From the NCBI RefSeq assembly GCF_040869045.1, contig NC_090322.1, forward strand, positions 176,404,672-176,468,671: DNA of 64,000 bases. Direction: 5' to 3'. The first letter of the stretch is position 1. Each line of letters opens with the position of its first letter. The notes beneath the pieces were generated by a model. The model saw only the letters and a list, made by a program, of their open reading frames with translations, ran no database searches and was not told the DNA's origin. Both the position numbers and the translations under genes were made by a program. Of the stretch, positions 32,803 to 44,667 are shown one piece after another. This DNA is from Eurosta solidaginis. Its lineage: Eukaryota; Arthropoda; Insecta; Diptera; Tephritidae.

Positions 32803-33705
32803 TTATGTGCTAGGATGTGTGTTCCTGCGTTTGACATTTTTAATGTGAGTTTTATGAATTTTTTTACCACTGACTGTGGTTACTGATACCCTGTTATCCT
32901 TTGCGACACTTTCCTTTCTATATATGGGTTTTTGTTTACCCTTGATCTGATTGTCCTTCACGTATATGACATCATTTTCGTCATAACGCTCAGGTAAAGA
33001 CCTTTTCCTATTATGTCGTTCAATCTGGACTTGCTGCTTTTCTGTCAACAAAGTTTTCAAATATTCATTGGTCTTCCTACTTTTTTCTAGAAGTTCTTGG
33101 TAGTTGGAAGCTCTTGCGCAGTTGAAAAATATTTCGCTGGGCTTCCGGTTTGTAACAGAATGGATAGAATTGTTATATCGATCTACTGCTATGGTTACTA
33201 ACTGCTTTGTTTTTAGGTTTGCGTTATCTGCCTTTAGGCACCTGATGATTTCGATTAAAGTGGAATATAGTCTTTCCACCTGACCATTCACTTCGCTTCT
33301 CTGGGTCGGTGTTCGATACAACCTAACCCCTAATGATTCCAAGAGGTTCTGTATAATTGGACTAATCAGACCGCGCTCGTTGTCGGCCACTAGGATATCT
33401 GGGGTCGTAAAATAGTGTAGGAGTTTCACTATTTTGTCCTTAAGGTGCAAAGTAGACTTGTTTCTCAAGTGAAAGAGTTTCGCAAATTTGGAAAATTTGT
33501 CAATACAACTGAGAAATTTCTCTCCTTGTATTTCAAATATGTCCACGTGAATAATTTCACAAGGATGTGATGGGATAGGTGTGTTTTGTAATTCTGGTTT
33601 ATTTGGATGTCTATCGTATTTGTTAATTTTACACGTCTCGCAGGACGAGACGTATTTCTTGATAATGCTGTTCATTTTTGGGAAGTAGTATTTCTCTAAG
33701 ATTTG
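32803..33705 (-). pseudogene. Integrase of the errantivirus-like element (arm 1)
   Basis: The minus-strand frame from the gap edge (33705) to 32803 encodes the end of the zinc domain (SSCETCKINKYDRHP), then the catalytic core with D in IIHVDIFE, D in LVADNERG and E in NGQVERLYST (spacing consistent with D,D-35-E), and a C-terminal domain ending RRNTHPST. The core looks intact in this arm. It is truncated at the assembly gap; the N-terminal zinc-domain histidines are encoded at 34040-34163 and again at 40803-40943. Confidence 0.85.
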
Positions 33706-33805
33706 NNNNNNNNNNNNNNNNNNNNNNNNNNNNNNNNNNNNNNNNNNNNNNNNNNNNNNNNNNNNNNNNNNNNNNNNNNNNNNNNNNNNNNNNNNNNNNN
33801 NNNNN
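33706..33805. other. Assembly gap (100 N)
   Basis: A run of exactly 100 N. The sequence just right of it (33806-34038) repeats the sequence just left of it (about 33473-33705), so the two contig ends overlap rather than being separated by missing DNA. Confidence 0.97.
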
Positions 33806-34163
33806 AAAGAGTTTCGCAAATTTGGAAAATTTGTCAATACAACTGAGAAATTTCTCTCCTTGTATTTCAAATATGTCCACGTGAATAATTTCACAAGGAT
33901 GTGATGGGATAGGTGTGTTTTGTAATTCTGCTTTATTTGGATGTCTATCGTATTTGTTAATTTTACACGTCTCGCAGGACGAGACGTATTTCTTGATGAT
34001 GCTGTTCATTTTTGGGAAGTAGTATTTCTCTAAGATTTGCTTTTTATTTTCGGTGGCGTTGCGATGAGCTCTTTTGTGCTCTGCCCACACTATCTCGCAA
34101 ATCCTATCAGGATCTCTCAAATCCTCTACAATAGACTGAGTTACACGGATTTTATATTGCATA
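33806..34163 (-). pseudogene. Redundant integrase segment right of the gap
   Basis: It encodes the same integrase residues as 33473-33705 (KFSKFAKLF back to QILEKYYFPKMNS) and extends further N-terminal to VTQSIVEDLRDPDRICEIV, ending at the turn-around of the inverted repeat. The duplicated part is probably an assembly artefact. Confidence 0.75.
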
Positions 34164-35178
34164 AAATTCGTGTAACTCAGTCTATTGTAGAGGATTTGAG
34201 AGATCCTGATAGGATTTGCGAGATAGTGTGGGCAGAGCACAAAAGAGCTCATCGCAACGCCACCGAAAATAAAAAGCAAATCTTAGAGAAATACTACTTC
34301 CAAAAATGAACAGCATCATCAAGAAATACGTCTCGTCCTGCGAGACGTGTAAAATTAACAAATACGATAGACATCCAAATAAAGCAGAATTACAAAACAC
34401 ACCTATCCCATCACATCCTTGTGAAATTATTCACGTGGACATATTTGAAATACAAGGAGAGAAATTTCTCAGTTGTATTGACAAATTTTCCAAATTTGCG
34501 AAACTCTTTCACTTGAGAAACAAGTCTACTTTGCACCTTAAGGACAAAATAGTGAAACTCCTACACTATTTTACGACCCCAGATATCCTAGTGACCGACA
34601 ACGAGCGCGGTCTGATTAGTCCAATTATACAGAACCTCTTGGAATCATTAGGGGTTAGGTTGTATCGCACACCGACCCAGAGAAGCGAAGTGAATGGTCA
34701 GGTGGAAAGACTACATTCCACTTTAATCGAAATCATCAGGTGCCTAAAGGCAGATAACGCAAACCTAAAAACAAAGCAGTTAGTAACCATAGCAGTAGAT
34801 CGATATAACAATTCTATCCATTCTGTTACAAACCGGAAGCCCAGCGAAATATTTTTCAACTGCGCAAGAGCTTCCAACTACCAAGAACTTCTAGAAAAAA
34901 GTAGGAAGACCAATGAATATTTGAAAACTTTGTTGACAGAAAAGCAGCAAGTCCAGATTGAACGACATAATAGGAAAAGGTCTTTACCTGAGCGTTATGA
35001 CGAAAATGATGTCATATACGTGAAGGACAATCAGATCAAGGGTAAACAAAAACCCATATATAGAAAGGAAAGTGTCGCAAAGGATAACAGGGTATCAGTA
35101 ACCACAGTCAGTGGTAAAAAAATTCATAAAACTCACATTAAAAATGTCAAACGCAGGAACACACATCTTAGCACATAA
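34164..35178 (+). pseudogene. Integrase, inverted copy (arm 2)
   Basis: Plus-strand counterpart of the arm 1 integrase. A one-base loss near 34300 shifts the frame (KYYFQK then stop), and the open frame resumes at 34306. The catalytic residues are the same (LVTDNERG here versus LVADNERG in arm 1; HSTL versus YSTL). Ends at 35178. Confidence 0.85.
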
Positions 35179-35514
35179 CTGAGAAAAAAAACCAAACATC
35201 GTTGCAAAAATAAAAAATATAGAGAAAAAATCACAGAAAAATAAATTAAAAAATTGTAATAACTCAAAAACAAAAACGAAAAGAAATCGAAACAAAAGGA
35301 AATGATCATTACTACAACAGCGGGCTTGTTAGTGGGACAAATCGTGCCTTAGTAGGTTGTGACGCCATCGAATTTGACAAATGGCTACGCCACTCCCAAA
35401 CCGGATTCCACGATCCCCCATAGCTGGTTCGAGAACAGTATGATCCTCTAGCCTATAAAAACATTGAAACTTAATCCTAGCGCCTAATCCACAGGAAGAA
35501 AAAATATGAGACTT

Positions 35515-35785
35515 TATACTCTTCGCCTAATCCGTTGAGTGAAAAAAAGAAAAAATTATCCTCTTCGCCTAATCCGTTGAGTGAAAAAAAAGAAAAAATT
35601 ATCCTCTTCGCCTAATCCGTTGAGTAAAAAAAAGAAAAAATTATCCTCTTCGCCTAATCCGTTGAGTGAAAAAAAGAAAAAATTATCCTCTTCGCCTAAT
35701 CAGTTGAGTGAAAAAAAAGAAAAAATTATCCTCTTCGCCTAATCCGTTGAGTGAAAAAAAGAAAAAATTATGCTCTTCGCCTAAA
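35515..35785. repeat. 42-bp minisatellite, about 6 units (arm 2)
   Basis: Reverse complement of the arm 1 array, with one unit fewer. Confidence 0.85.
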
Positions 35786-36499
35786 AAACACAAAAAAGCA
35801 AAAACAAAAACCAAACTTTTTTAAATTTTCCTTTTCCTTTTTTCTTTTATTTTATTGCCAAAGGAAAAAAGGGAAATGAAAAATTATAGAACAAAAAAGT
35901 ATAAATAAAAACAATAAACCATTCTTTTTTATCCTTTCATATTTTTAAATTTTGTTTCCCTTTCCCCCACTAATCAAAATTACAACTTACAAATCTTTTA
36001 ACCGCAATTTAGAGTCACATTTTTTGCTTACCGCACAAGAAATGGGGAATACACTTAAACAAGAAAACAAATCATTTTTTCCCATTTTAAATGCGTAATA
36101 AGGGAAAAAATAATAATTGAAGAAAAACTACCATCCTTTTATTTTTTATCCTTTTTTTTCTCTCGACTAACCACAATGACAATGAAAACTATTCCTATAG
36201 ATATTGTACTAAACATGTATCGAAATTTTTACTAAACACTTATCGAAATTTTTAATTCTAAAAACATAAATAAATAAATAAAAGCTACTAACACACTAAA
36301 AAATATTTTATCTAAGCAAGAAGACCAAAGCTATGCATAATAATAAAATGTCAAAATAAAATGCCTTTCTGTAAACCTAGCACTAATAACTACATTTACA
36401 GCCCTAAAAGCAAAATTAAATTTTTCTTTTCTCACACTAGTTAGTAAAAACTACAAATCCTAACAAAATTTTTAAGTAACTTAGGAATTACTTTACTAA

Positions 36500-38091
36500 C
36501 ACACTAACAAGAATAACATCCTTGCATATTCCCACTGCTGGCACCAGCCATCAGCGCCCTTCATATTTTCCACTATAAAGAACCCATCATAACCATCCAG
36601 GACGGAAATGGGTGGATCATTGGCGGATCATTCAAGCTGATTCACGCTATCAACCTCCAACAATATGCTACAATTACCATGCAGATGGAAGAATTGACAA
36701 GCCGGCTAATGAAGCGAACCGACGACAAGATTTTGGCTCAACTCTACATTAACCAAACACTAGAGCGACTCCAGGAATTAACGGGCAACACAAGCAAAGT
36801 TAGGAAAACCCGCTCAATCGATTGGCTGGGCTCAGCATGGAAATGGTTGGCAGAGTCACCCGACGCAACCGACTGGAATAATATTCTCCGCAGCCAAAAC
36901 GAAGTAATTGAGAGCAATAACCACCAATTTAAAGTTAACAAGAAGCTTTTTACGGCTACCCAAGACATCGTGAAGAAAATTGACGAGGTGATGGACCGCA
37001 CAAACTATGTTACAAAGGAGAACGAGGCAACAGAATTTGATCAAAATGCACTGCACAATATCCTGCTCGTTCGCGAAGAGGTCAACGAAATAGTGCGGGC
37101 ATGCCATCTGGAAAAAAGTGGTATTGTCAACACAAACTTACTTGACAATGACGAGATCAATCAGGTGCTGTCGGAAATGGAGACCCTTCCGTACGAAAAT
37201 ATAATCGAAGCAATTGAGTACGGTCAACCGTCAGTATACACAAATGGGACACTGCTTCTCTATGTGCTCTCAATGCCGAAGGTAACAGCCAAAAAATATA
37301 ATATGCTGATCACTCGCGCCGGCATATACGGACACAAACAGCTGGACCTACCGTTTGACAGGATGTTCGTAAACCAAGAGGAAACTTACGGGTTGACGGG
37401 TAATTGTATACTAATCAGTTCATCTACAGTATGCAGGTCAGACTCCTTATCAAAATTGGATGAAGATAGCTGCATACCACGATTACTAAAAGGGGGAGAC
37501 GCTAGCTGCCAATTCACCAGGAGAAGTGGATCGACTATAGAATTGGTAAACGACAATACGATATTCCTCTCGAATTACCAAGGCGTGATCAGGAGCAATA
37601 ATTCCACAAACACCATCAACGGCACCTACGTCATCCAACTACACAACGAAACTATCAAGATCGGTGACCAAGTTTTCTCCAGCAACTAAGCCATAACAGT
37701 GCAGGCTCTGCCAGCCATCCTTTCCAAAATTAAAAATCATACAATGAAGATAAACCTAGAATATGTCCACGATGTCACAATGGACAACGTAAGGTATCTG
37801 GGATACGTTAATGAAAAAATCAATTTGTCTATCATTACAGAAGCCCTAACAGTATGCGGAATAGTCGTGGCCGCTGCTATCCTATGGAGATGGTACACTA
37901 GAAAGCTAAACCTTCCAGAAATATTCGAACACGGGGCATATCGCACAAAGGCCAATACGATCACGAAGGACACATCTACATTTGAGCTTGATTACTCAGG
38001 AACTAGCCAACCAACAGGGAGCCTTGACCACTCCATACCTACCATAAACCTTTCACGTTTTTCGTTTGATCTGCGGGACGCAGATCTTTAA
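36500..38091 (+). pseudogene. env, inverted copy (arm 2)
   Basis: The plus-strand mirror of 29849-31440 has frames 36679-37689 and 37699-38091 with the same in-frame TAA between them. The only residue difference I see is Val to Ile in ILSK(V/I)KNH. The shared stop shows it arose before the duplication or is a feature of the source copy. Confidence 0.8.
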
Positions 38092-38100
38092 AGGCGGAGG

Positions 38101-38529
38101 AGTTATCACACCCATATTCCCAATACCCCCAATGGCGCACCCTTTACTCACGTTGCCGTGCATGTGAGTTTGTTGGCCAATATAGAACTTTCGCTGACGT
38201 AGTCCACGCGCAAGCGAATGGTAACACAACACGATCAACCCGTGAGAAATGCAGCATAGGCAATATTGACGTGCACGCACAACTCATCGATTGCGAAATA
38301 TTTGATGGTGGTGGGATCTGCAACGCTAACATAAGTAGCGTAGAGTTAAAGGTTTCATGGGAAGAAGTAATTATGTTTAGAGTTAGTTATGATAGTGAGT
38401 GCCACCAGTGCACAATAAATTTGTCTTGCGAATTTCAATTGAATTCTTGTGTTTGATTTAACCATTGGCGAACTGCTGGCTCGTCACAACTTTAATTTTT
38501 TAAAGGTTCCTATCCTGGGAACAGTAAGT
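38101..38529 (+). repeat. Inverted copy of the errantivirus-like LTR (arm 2)
   Basis: Mirror of 29411-29839, followed by the same TGTATGTATG flank in complement. The purine tract reads AAAGGCGGAGG here, one substitution from arm 1. Confidence 0.9.
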
Positions 38530-38539
38530 TGTATGTATG

Positions 38540-39400
38540 TAGGTATAGATCGAGTTGCGTCCTAAACGGATCGACCGATCACAACCAAATTTGCACAACC
38601 CACTAGAAACCTTCCAAGGATGGTCATAGGCTAAAAATGATATCGATATATAAAAGGGGCGTGGCACCTCCCATGTAAAATGAATATTTGGTACTACATA
38701 ACTCTGAAGGTATTCATGCTAGAACATTGAAATTCGGTAAGAAGTCATATGAGGTCAAACCCTAACACCGCCAGGAAAATGTGGGGTGGGTGAGAAGGGG
38801 CGTGGATCCTCCCATATAAATGGAGTTTATCATACTGCATATCTCTGGATGTAGTAATGGTAGGATAATGAAAATTGGTAAGGAGCTATATGAGGTTAAG
38901 TCAAAACACCCCCAGTAAAATGTGGAATTGGGGAAAAGAGGACGTGGCACCTTCCGTACAAATGGGATTTTTCAGAACTATGGCTGCCGTACAAACTTAG
39001 GTTATTATAACAGCTAAAGTTTGACTACAGAGTTGTTTGGTTGTTATTCCTTTTGGATGTTTAACAATTTTCCGCCGTTAAAATTGTTTGTTAACTTCAG
39101 TCTATCCACATCTTCTATCTATATATATATATAGTTAAAATTATGAATGTTTGTATTTAGGTATAAATCGGGTTGCGCCCTAAACGGATCGGCCGATCAC
39201 AACTAAATTTGAATCACCCACTAGAAATCTTCCAAATATTGTCATAGGCTAAACATAACTATAAAAAAGGGGGTGGCACCTACCATACAAATGGAATAAT
39301 GAAAATCGGTAAGGAGCTATATGACGTTAAGTCCTAACAGCACCAGTAATATATGGAATTGAGAAAAAAAAGAAACAAGACAAATGGGACTTTCAGAACT
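38540..39400. repeat. Inverted copy of the ~140-bp tandem-unit repeat (arm 2)
   Basis: Mirror of 28560-29405, with a few substitutions such as GGCGTGGATCC for GGCGTGGCACC. Confidence 0.6.
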
Positions 39401-39489
39401 ATGGATGCCTTAAAAACTTAGGTTATTTCAACACGTAAAGTTTGATTGCAGAGTTGGGTTTGGCTGTTATTCCTTTAGTATTCTTTTAT

Positions 39490-40110
39490 GTTATCTTTAG
39501 GGTTGGTATTTTTGGATACGCCTGGAGGAACCGGAAAAAAACATTTCTGTTTAATCTGATTAATTGATGTAAGAGCAAAAAGAGAAATCACTATGGCAGT
39601 TGCTTTCTCAGATACCACGGATACGCTTTGTGTGATGGAAGTACAACTCCCCATTTAAATGACCAATGTTTGCAAACATCTGATACACCGATGTGCAACA
39701 TAAGCAAACGGTCAGGCCAAAGTGAAGTGCGATGTGTGCACCATGACTCATAAACAGCCGCTGCATGTTTTAGAACGAACCCTTAAGAATTTAAGGTGTA
39801 ATGATCATCGCAAAGGTGGTGATTTCCCGTTACTTGCTGGAACAGCCGCAGTTGAAGTAAATGCGTGCTTTTTTGTCTATAGACGTACAAAAAATTACTC
39901 TCTTTAGAAATATGAGAGGGCATTTTGGCGAAAACACTTCAGCAGCAGCTTTTGCTAAATAACTTCTTGAAATTAATTATGGCAAAATTCCTATTTCTTT
40001 ACTAACAGATTTGATTTCTTTTCCTACAAGTTTTTGAGAAATTATGACATCACCTGAAGCTTTAATAGCTAATGTTTCTTCCAAATATTGAATCTATCTT
40101 TACAAACTAT
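39490..40110 (+). pseudogene. Helitron helicase remnant, inverted copy (arm 2)
   Basis: Mirror of 27845-28450. The plus strand reads FLDTPGGTGKKHF (Walker A), CTMTHKQPLHVLERTLKNLR and NYGKIPISLLTDLIS in order. Stops interrupt it. Confidence 0.7.
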
Positions 40111-40618
40111 AAATGCCTTTGAGAAAAGGCATTTTAGACACCTTAAAATGAGGATGTTAATATCACTAGAACCAAGGACGATCATTAGCTGCGAATCAAG
40201 GGATTGATGAGCGCAATACAAACCTTTATAGATTCAGAGCTTCTGCAACTCAATTGTCAACCCCACCTACGCGAGGGGAATCCTGTTACAAATATGATTA
40301 TATCATATAACGACAGTCATTAGCTGTAGCAGAAGTCAATCTTACCAACTCATGTTTTACCCATGGCCAGTTACGCGTAGCTTGCATATTTTTATAGAAA
40401 TGAGGGGTAAAACTCACGGGCATAAGCTAGTATAATATATAAAAAATTCCATACTTCTTTAATTTTGACTGAAATGAAAAAAAAGCAAAAAATTAAAATA
40501 GTTATTGGTTATCAGTCAACAAACGGCCTCTTCCATCTACCAGTTTTTATGAAAAAAATTCAGTCGTTATAAGCCCATGGGGGTTTGAACACTTTCCCCC
40601 CCCTTGCGCACGACCCTG

Positions 40619-40802
40619 TGCTAATTCATATAACTTCGTAATTGAAATTCTGCGTGTTCCTTTTTCATATTGCAGTATTACCTGATATGTTGTTCCAAGT
40701 TGTTTGCTAAATCTTTTTGAGTATATCCCTTTGCTAATCTACGATGTCTTACTTCTTTTCCTATTACTTTGTGATCTAAAAAATTTGTATAGCTAACGGT
40801 CA
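40619..40802 (-). pseudogene. HTH1 domain of the XRE regulator, inverted copy (arm 2)
   Basis: Reverse complement of 27131-27320 with the same one-base loss, and joined at the same transposon end (complement of CAGGGTCG). At 40802/40803 the sequence passes directly from the HTH start codon region into errantivirus-like pol, a junction absent from arm 1. Confidence 0.75.
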
Positions 40803-41580
40803 TTCTAAGATTTGCTTTTTATTTTCGGTGGCGTTGCGATGAGCTCTTTTGTGCTCTGCCCACACTATCTCGCAAATCCTATCAGGATCTCTCAAATCCT
40901 CTACAATAGACTGAGTTACACGGATTTTATATTGCATAAAATTCTCTAGGTATACTTTTTGGAGCAGCCCTAGATTACCTTCTGGCATTTTAATGCCGTT
41001 GACAACATTCGGCCTAAGCTTCTCTTTGAGTACCCTAATAAGCTCCTCTTCAGTGATACCTTCTATCTTTAGGTAGTGTCTCGAGTAACCTGGATGAGGT
41101 TCTTCAAATATTTCTAGTCTGCCCCTAAATACAAGCTGGTTCCTAAATACGTTAAGGAGCACTTCAACGAACGGTATGAGGTCAGAATTGTCCTGTTCTG
41201 CACTGTGGATCGTATCATCGTCCTCGCTTTCAGAGTTCGCTGTTGATCCTGTGGTTGCGTTCCGACTGGCGGCTTCGGATGTTGATGTTGTGAGTGGGTT
41301 TGCGTGAGTTTTGAGTCGAGACAGAGCGTCAGCCACGACGTTAGATTTCCCTGGTTTGTAGATTATCTCGTAATTGTATTCCTCAATCCTAGCCTTCCAA
41401 CGTTTTAGCTTGGCATTGTAATTACGATTGCTTAGAGAGAAAGTTAACGGTTGGTGGTCAGTAAATATACGTATCTTTTTAGCACCATAGAGGTAGTTCC
41501 GGAGGTTGTCCAAAGCCCATACGATAGCAAGCATTTCTTTTTCGTTTGTTGCGTATGCTTCTTCCGTAGTGGATAAACTC
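40803..41580 (-). pseudogene. RNase H to integrase N-terminus of the errantivirus-like element
   Basis: The minus strand reads TNEKEMLAIVWALDNLRNYL, then IFTDHQPLTFSLSNR and KSNVVADALSRL (RNase H end), a Ser/Glu-rich linker, and integrase zinc-domain residues EHKRAHRNATENKKQILE, where the element is left at 40803. The RNase H N-terminus and the RT thumb and connection are missing. An in-frame TAG and the deletion junction (NP-stop-SLSTTEEAYATNEKE) lie near 41580. Confidence 0.8.
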
Positions 41581-42656
41581 TATGGGTTTCTGGCAAGGAT
41601 AGTGTCGATGTCCCTTAAATGTGTAGCTTCGTCTCTGCTGAAAATTATGATGCCGTCGATATATACGAAACAAATACGACCTATGTATTCTTTTAGCACG
41701 TCGTCTATCATGCGCTGGAAGATAGAGGGTGCATTTTTCAGACCGAAAGGAAGCCGCAAAAATTCATATTTTCCATTCATTGTGGAAAATGCGGTTTTTG
41801 CGATGTCGCTCTCCTTCATTGGTATTTGGTGGAATCCCGAAGTAAGGTCGAGTGTCGTGAAAAATTTCGTATTACCAAGACTCCCGATAGTGCCATTGAT
41901 ATCAGGGATAGGGTACGTATCGGGGATTGTTACGGCGTTTAGCCGCTTAAAGTCAATGACCATTCGATATTTTTTTTCTCCATCGGATTGAGATTTCTTT
42001 GGTACGATCCATATGGGTGAATTGTAGGAACTCTTGGAAGGACGAATGATGCCTTCTGATAGTAAGTCCCGGATTTGCTTTTCCACCTCCTTTCCGCTTT
42101 TTGTATAGATGGGGTTCTCGCTTACAGTTTTAATCTCTGCCTGGACATTGGTGTGGATTTCCATGCTTCGGTCGACCGGTCCGAACAAAATTTCATATTT
42201 TTCTAGTATCTCGTATAGCTTATTTCTTGTAAAGTGGGTAATATTATTATCAAGGGGGATATTTGTACTGATACTATTCACCTGCTGCGCTTTTTTTCGT
42301 TTAAGAGGCAGCAGAATGTCTGGTTTTAAAATGAGAACATTCAGTTCCCGGTCTAAGACTGCCTTGATTTCTGACAACGTATCGTCGCCTATTATTCCGT
42401 CGAACGATTTGAGGCCTGGGAGAACAAAAAAGGTGGTGAGTAGGTCTTTGCCTACAAATTTAAAGAAGTGTCCACATATTTTCCTGTCCACCTTTATAGT
42501 TCCACCCGCGGAGATTACATGAAACGGCTTTTCTACCGGTGAAGTATTTTGTGCTATGCTTTCACTTATATAATTTTTATTCGCCCCCGTATCCACTAAA
42601 AATTCTAGAATACCCAAATCTTGTGTAGCGTATTCTAAATACGGTACGCCGGACAC
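41580..42656 (-). pseudogene. Protease-RT of the errantivirus-like element, catalytic residue altered
   Basis: The frame starts within the end of gag (22-bp overlap, different phase, compatible with ribosomal frameshifting). Protease FLVDTGANKNYIS is intact. RT motifs: YRMVIDFKRLNAVT, FFTTLDLTSGFHQI, LPFGLKNAPSIFQRMID and then VYIDGIIIF, where YIDD is expected. One of the two catalytic aspartates is therefore glycine. After HLRDIDTIL the reading runs into a deletion and stop near 41580, so thumb, connection and early RNase H are absent. Confidence 0.85.
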
Positions 42657-43943
42657 GACGCTCCCATGGTAAAATTTACCTGATCGCCTGTTGTTTGTTC
42701 GCTGTTGTTGTTTGTTGAGGTGCTCGGGCTCTCTTCTTCGTCTACTGGAATCAGATGGAATAATTTCTGTTGCTTACTCGGGGTTTTGTTTGCATATCTT
42801 TGGTGGCTTGTAGAACTTGCCCCCCTTTTTGTATTGTCGTATCTAGAGAATGTGCTGTTGCCTCTTTGTCGGCTCTGTGAAGATGGTTCGGCATCCATTC
42901 TTACTACCGTGTTGTTTCTCCAACTTGGGGTGGACTGACTGCTCAATTTCGTTTGACCTGAGCTTGGGTAAGAGGGCCGTTGCCCTGTTTGGTTGTTATC
43001 TCTCCAGCTGCGGCTGTCTAAATTAGGATAATTTCTTCCATTGCGGGAAAAAAATTTTGGAGCTGAAGGTTGATAATTGTCATTTCTATTATCCCTGTGG
43101 ACGGGTGGGCGGTAGATTGCATTCCTGCGATCCACATTCAAAATTTTGAGGCATGCAGAGAATGCCACAGGTAGGGTTTTCAGGGTTTGGACAAGAAGCA
43201 GGGCAGGAAGATCTCCGTTTAGCCCTCTTATGAAGACGTCTAACGCCCTTCGGCGGTGAGCCTCGGCCAATGCCTCTATGGTTTCTCCGTGTACGTATTT
43301 GTCTACCTTTATTGTATTTATCATTAAAGAAAGCTGTTTCTGCACTTGAGCATAAAAATCGGACATCTTTTGCCGTCCTTGCGACATTAGTGTCAGTTGT
43401 TGCTCTAACGTTTCTATGTCCCTAATGTCTGCGTAATGCACAGAGAGGATTTCCTTTATCCTCCTCCAGTCCGAATCTAGGATATTGTGCGCCAGCAGCG
43501 CAGAATCTGCCGCGCCCCTAATCTTCCCTCTAATGTGCCTTAAGATAGCAGTGTATATTGGCTTATTCCGCACTATTTCATAATCACGTATAACTTGTTC
43601 GACGCTATGGACCCAGGAGCCGTAGTGCTCCCGTGATCCATCGAATACCTGTAATTCTTTTATACAGTCGGGTAACATAGCGACCTCCGCCAGTTCACTC
43701 TCTGTCCGAGGACTCACTAATGGCTCTACTATTAGTTCTTCCCTGGTGTTCGAAGACTGCCTTCGCACTTCCCGCACTTGGGCCTCTAGCCTTTCCAAAT
43801 TATCACTCAATCCAGACAAGGATTCATCGCTGTTCTTTGATTCTACACCTTTGAGTCGTTGGTCAATTTTTTTGAGTTGGGCTAGTATGGCGTTAATGGC
43901 GCCATTCTGTTCCGTAAGCGATCTTCACCTCGTCTGCGTCCAT
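42635..43943 (-). pseudogene. gag of the errantivirus-like element
   Basis: ATG at 43943-43941 gives MDADEV, then a one-base change near 43925 shifts to the main frame (TEQNGAINAILAQLKKIDQR... and the 394-residue frame from 43819). The central part (VFDGSREHYGSWVHSVEQVI, then IRGAADSALL and HGETIEALAEAHRRRALDVF) is a Gypsy-type gag core. The C-terminus is Arg/Asn/Ser-rich without a clear CCHC knuckle, as in errantiviruses. It overlaps the start of pol. Confidence 0.8.
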
Positions 43944-44217
43944 GGTTTTATCTCTGTGAAAAAATAAGAAAAGAAATATACAGCAGGGATTAGTTTATAC
44001 TCACAAGATCCAATATCTCATTGGAACTTTCTGGTTGAAACTTATTGAGATTTTCGTAAGGAAAAAATGTATTTATCTGTATTTTCCCTTTGCTAGTTCA
44101 CTCTTTTTCACTTAGAACTTTTTCAACGTGTTGAAGAGTTATTTATTGTTTTTTACCCAGTTTTTTCTTTATCTGGGTTTTAGTTCACTTCCTCTTTCAC
44201 TTAGAACAAGCACTTCG

Positions 44218-44235
44218 CCCGATTGCTCGGGCGCC
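44218..44235 (-). other. Primer-binding site of the errantivirus-like element
   Basis: Immediately inside the 5' LTR the minus strand reads (T)GGCGCCCGAGCAATCGGGC. TGGCGCC starts are typical of Gypsy primer-binding sites; I did not match a specific tRNA. A leader of about 270 bp separates it from gag. Confidence 0.6.
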
Positions 44236-44667
44236 ACTTACTGTTCCCAGGATAGGAACCTTTAAAAAATTAAAGTTGTGACGAACCAGCAGTTCGCCAA
44301 TGGTTAAATCAAACACAAGAATTCAATTGAAATTCGCAAGACAAATTTATTGTGCACTGGTGGCACTCACTATCATAACTAACTCTAAACATAATTACTT
44401 CTTCCTATGAAACCTTTAACTCTACGCTACTTATGTTAACGTTGCAGATCCCACCACCATCAAATGTTTCGCAATCGATGAGTTGTGCGTGCACGTCAAT
44501 ATTGCCTATGCTGCATTTCTCACGGGTTGTTGATCGTGTTGTGTTACCATTCGCTTGCGCGTGGACTACGTCAGCGAAAGTTCTATATTGGCCCACAAAC
44601 TCACATGCACGGCAACGTGAGTAAAGGGTGCGCCATTGGGGGTATTGGGAATATGGGTGTGATAACT
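44236..44667 (-). repeat. 5' LTR of errantivirus-like element
   Basis: 432 bp, matching 29411-29839 with a 3-bp insertion (TGT near 44528) and a few substitutions. Followed outside by the TACA target duplication. Confidence 0.9.

Larger units (their letters stand above)
27131..40802. repeat. ~6.8-7.0 kb inverted duplication (arms 27131-34163 and 34164-40802)
   Basis: Arm 2 is the reverse complement of arm 1, including HTH1, hAT-like end, Helitron helicase, tandem repeats, LTR, env, minisatellite and integrase. The turn-around is a hairpin at about 34150-34180 (GTTACACGGATTTTATATTG then ...AAATTCGTGTAAC). Arms differ by scattered substitutions, small indels, one minisatellite unit and the ~330-bp gap artefact in arm 1, so they are similar but not identical. 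After arm 2, 40803-40943 repeats 34024-34163 directly, so the retroelement reading resumes where it was left. Confidence 0.85.
29411..44667 (-). mobile_element. Errantivirus-like Gypsy element with env, containing the inverted duplication
   Basis: On the minus strand: 5' LTR (44667-44236), primer-binding site, gag, protease-RT, RNase H and integrase start, then the intruding segment 40942-34164, then integrase, a spacer with a minisatellite, env, purine tract and 3' LTR (29839-29411). TACA flanks both outer ends (29407-29410 and 44668-44671), the 4-bp duplication expected of one insertion. LTRs have AGTTA...TAAGT ends, as in insect errantiviruses. Without the inverted segment the element would be about 8.1-8.5 kb, a normal size. 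It carries inactivating changes in gag, RT and env. Confidence 0.85.
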
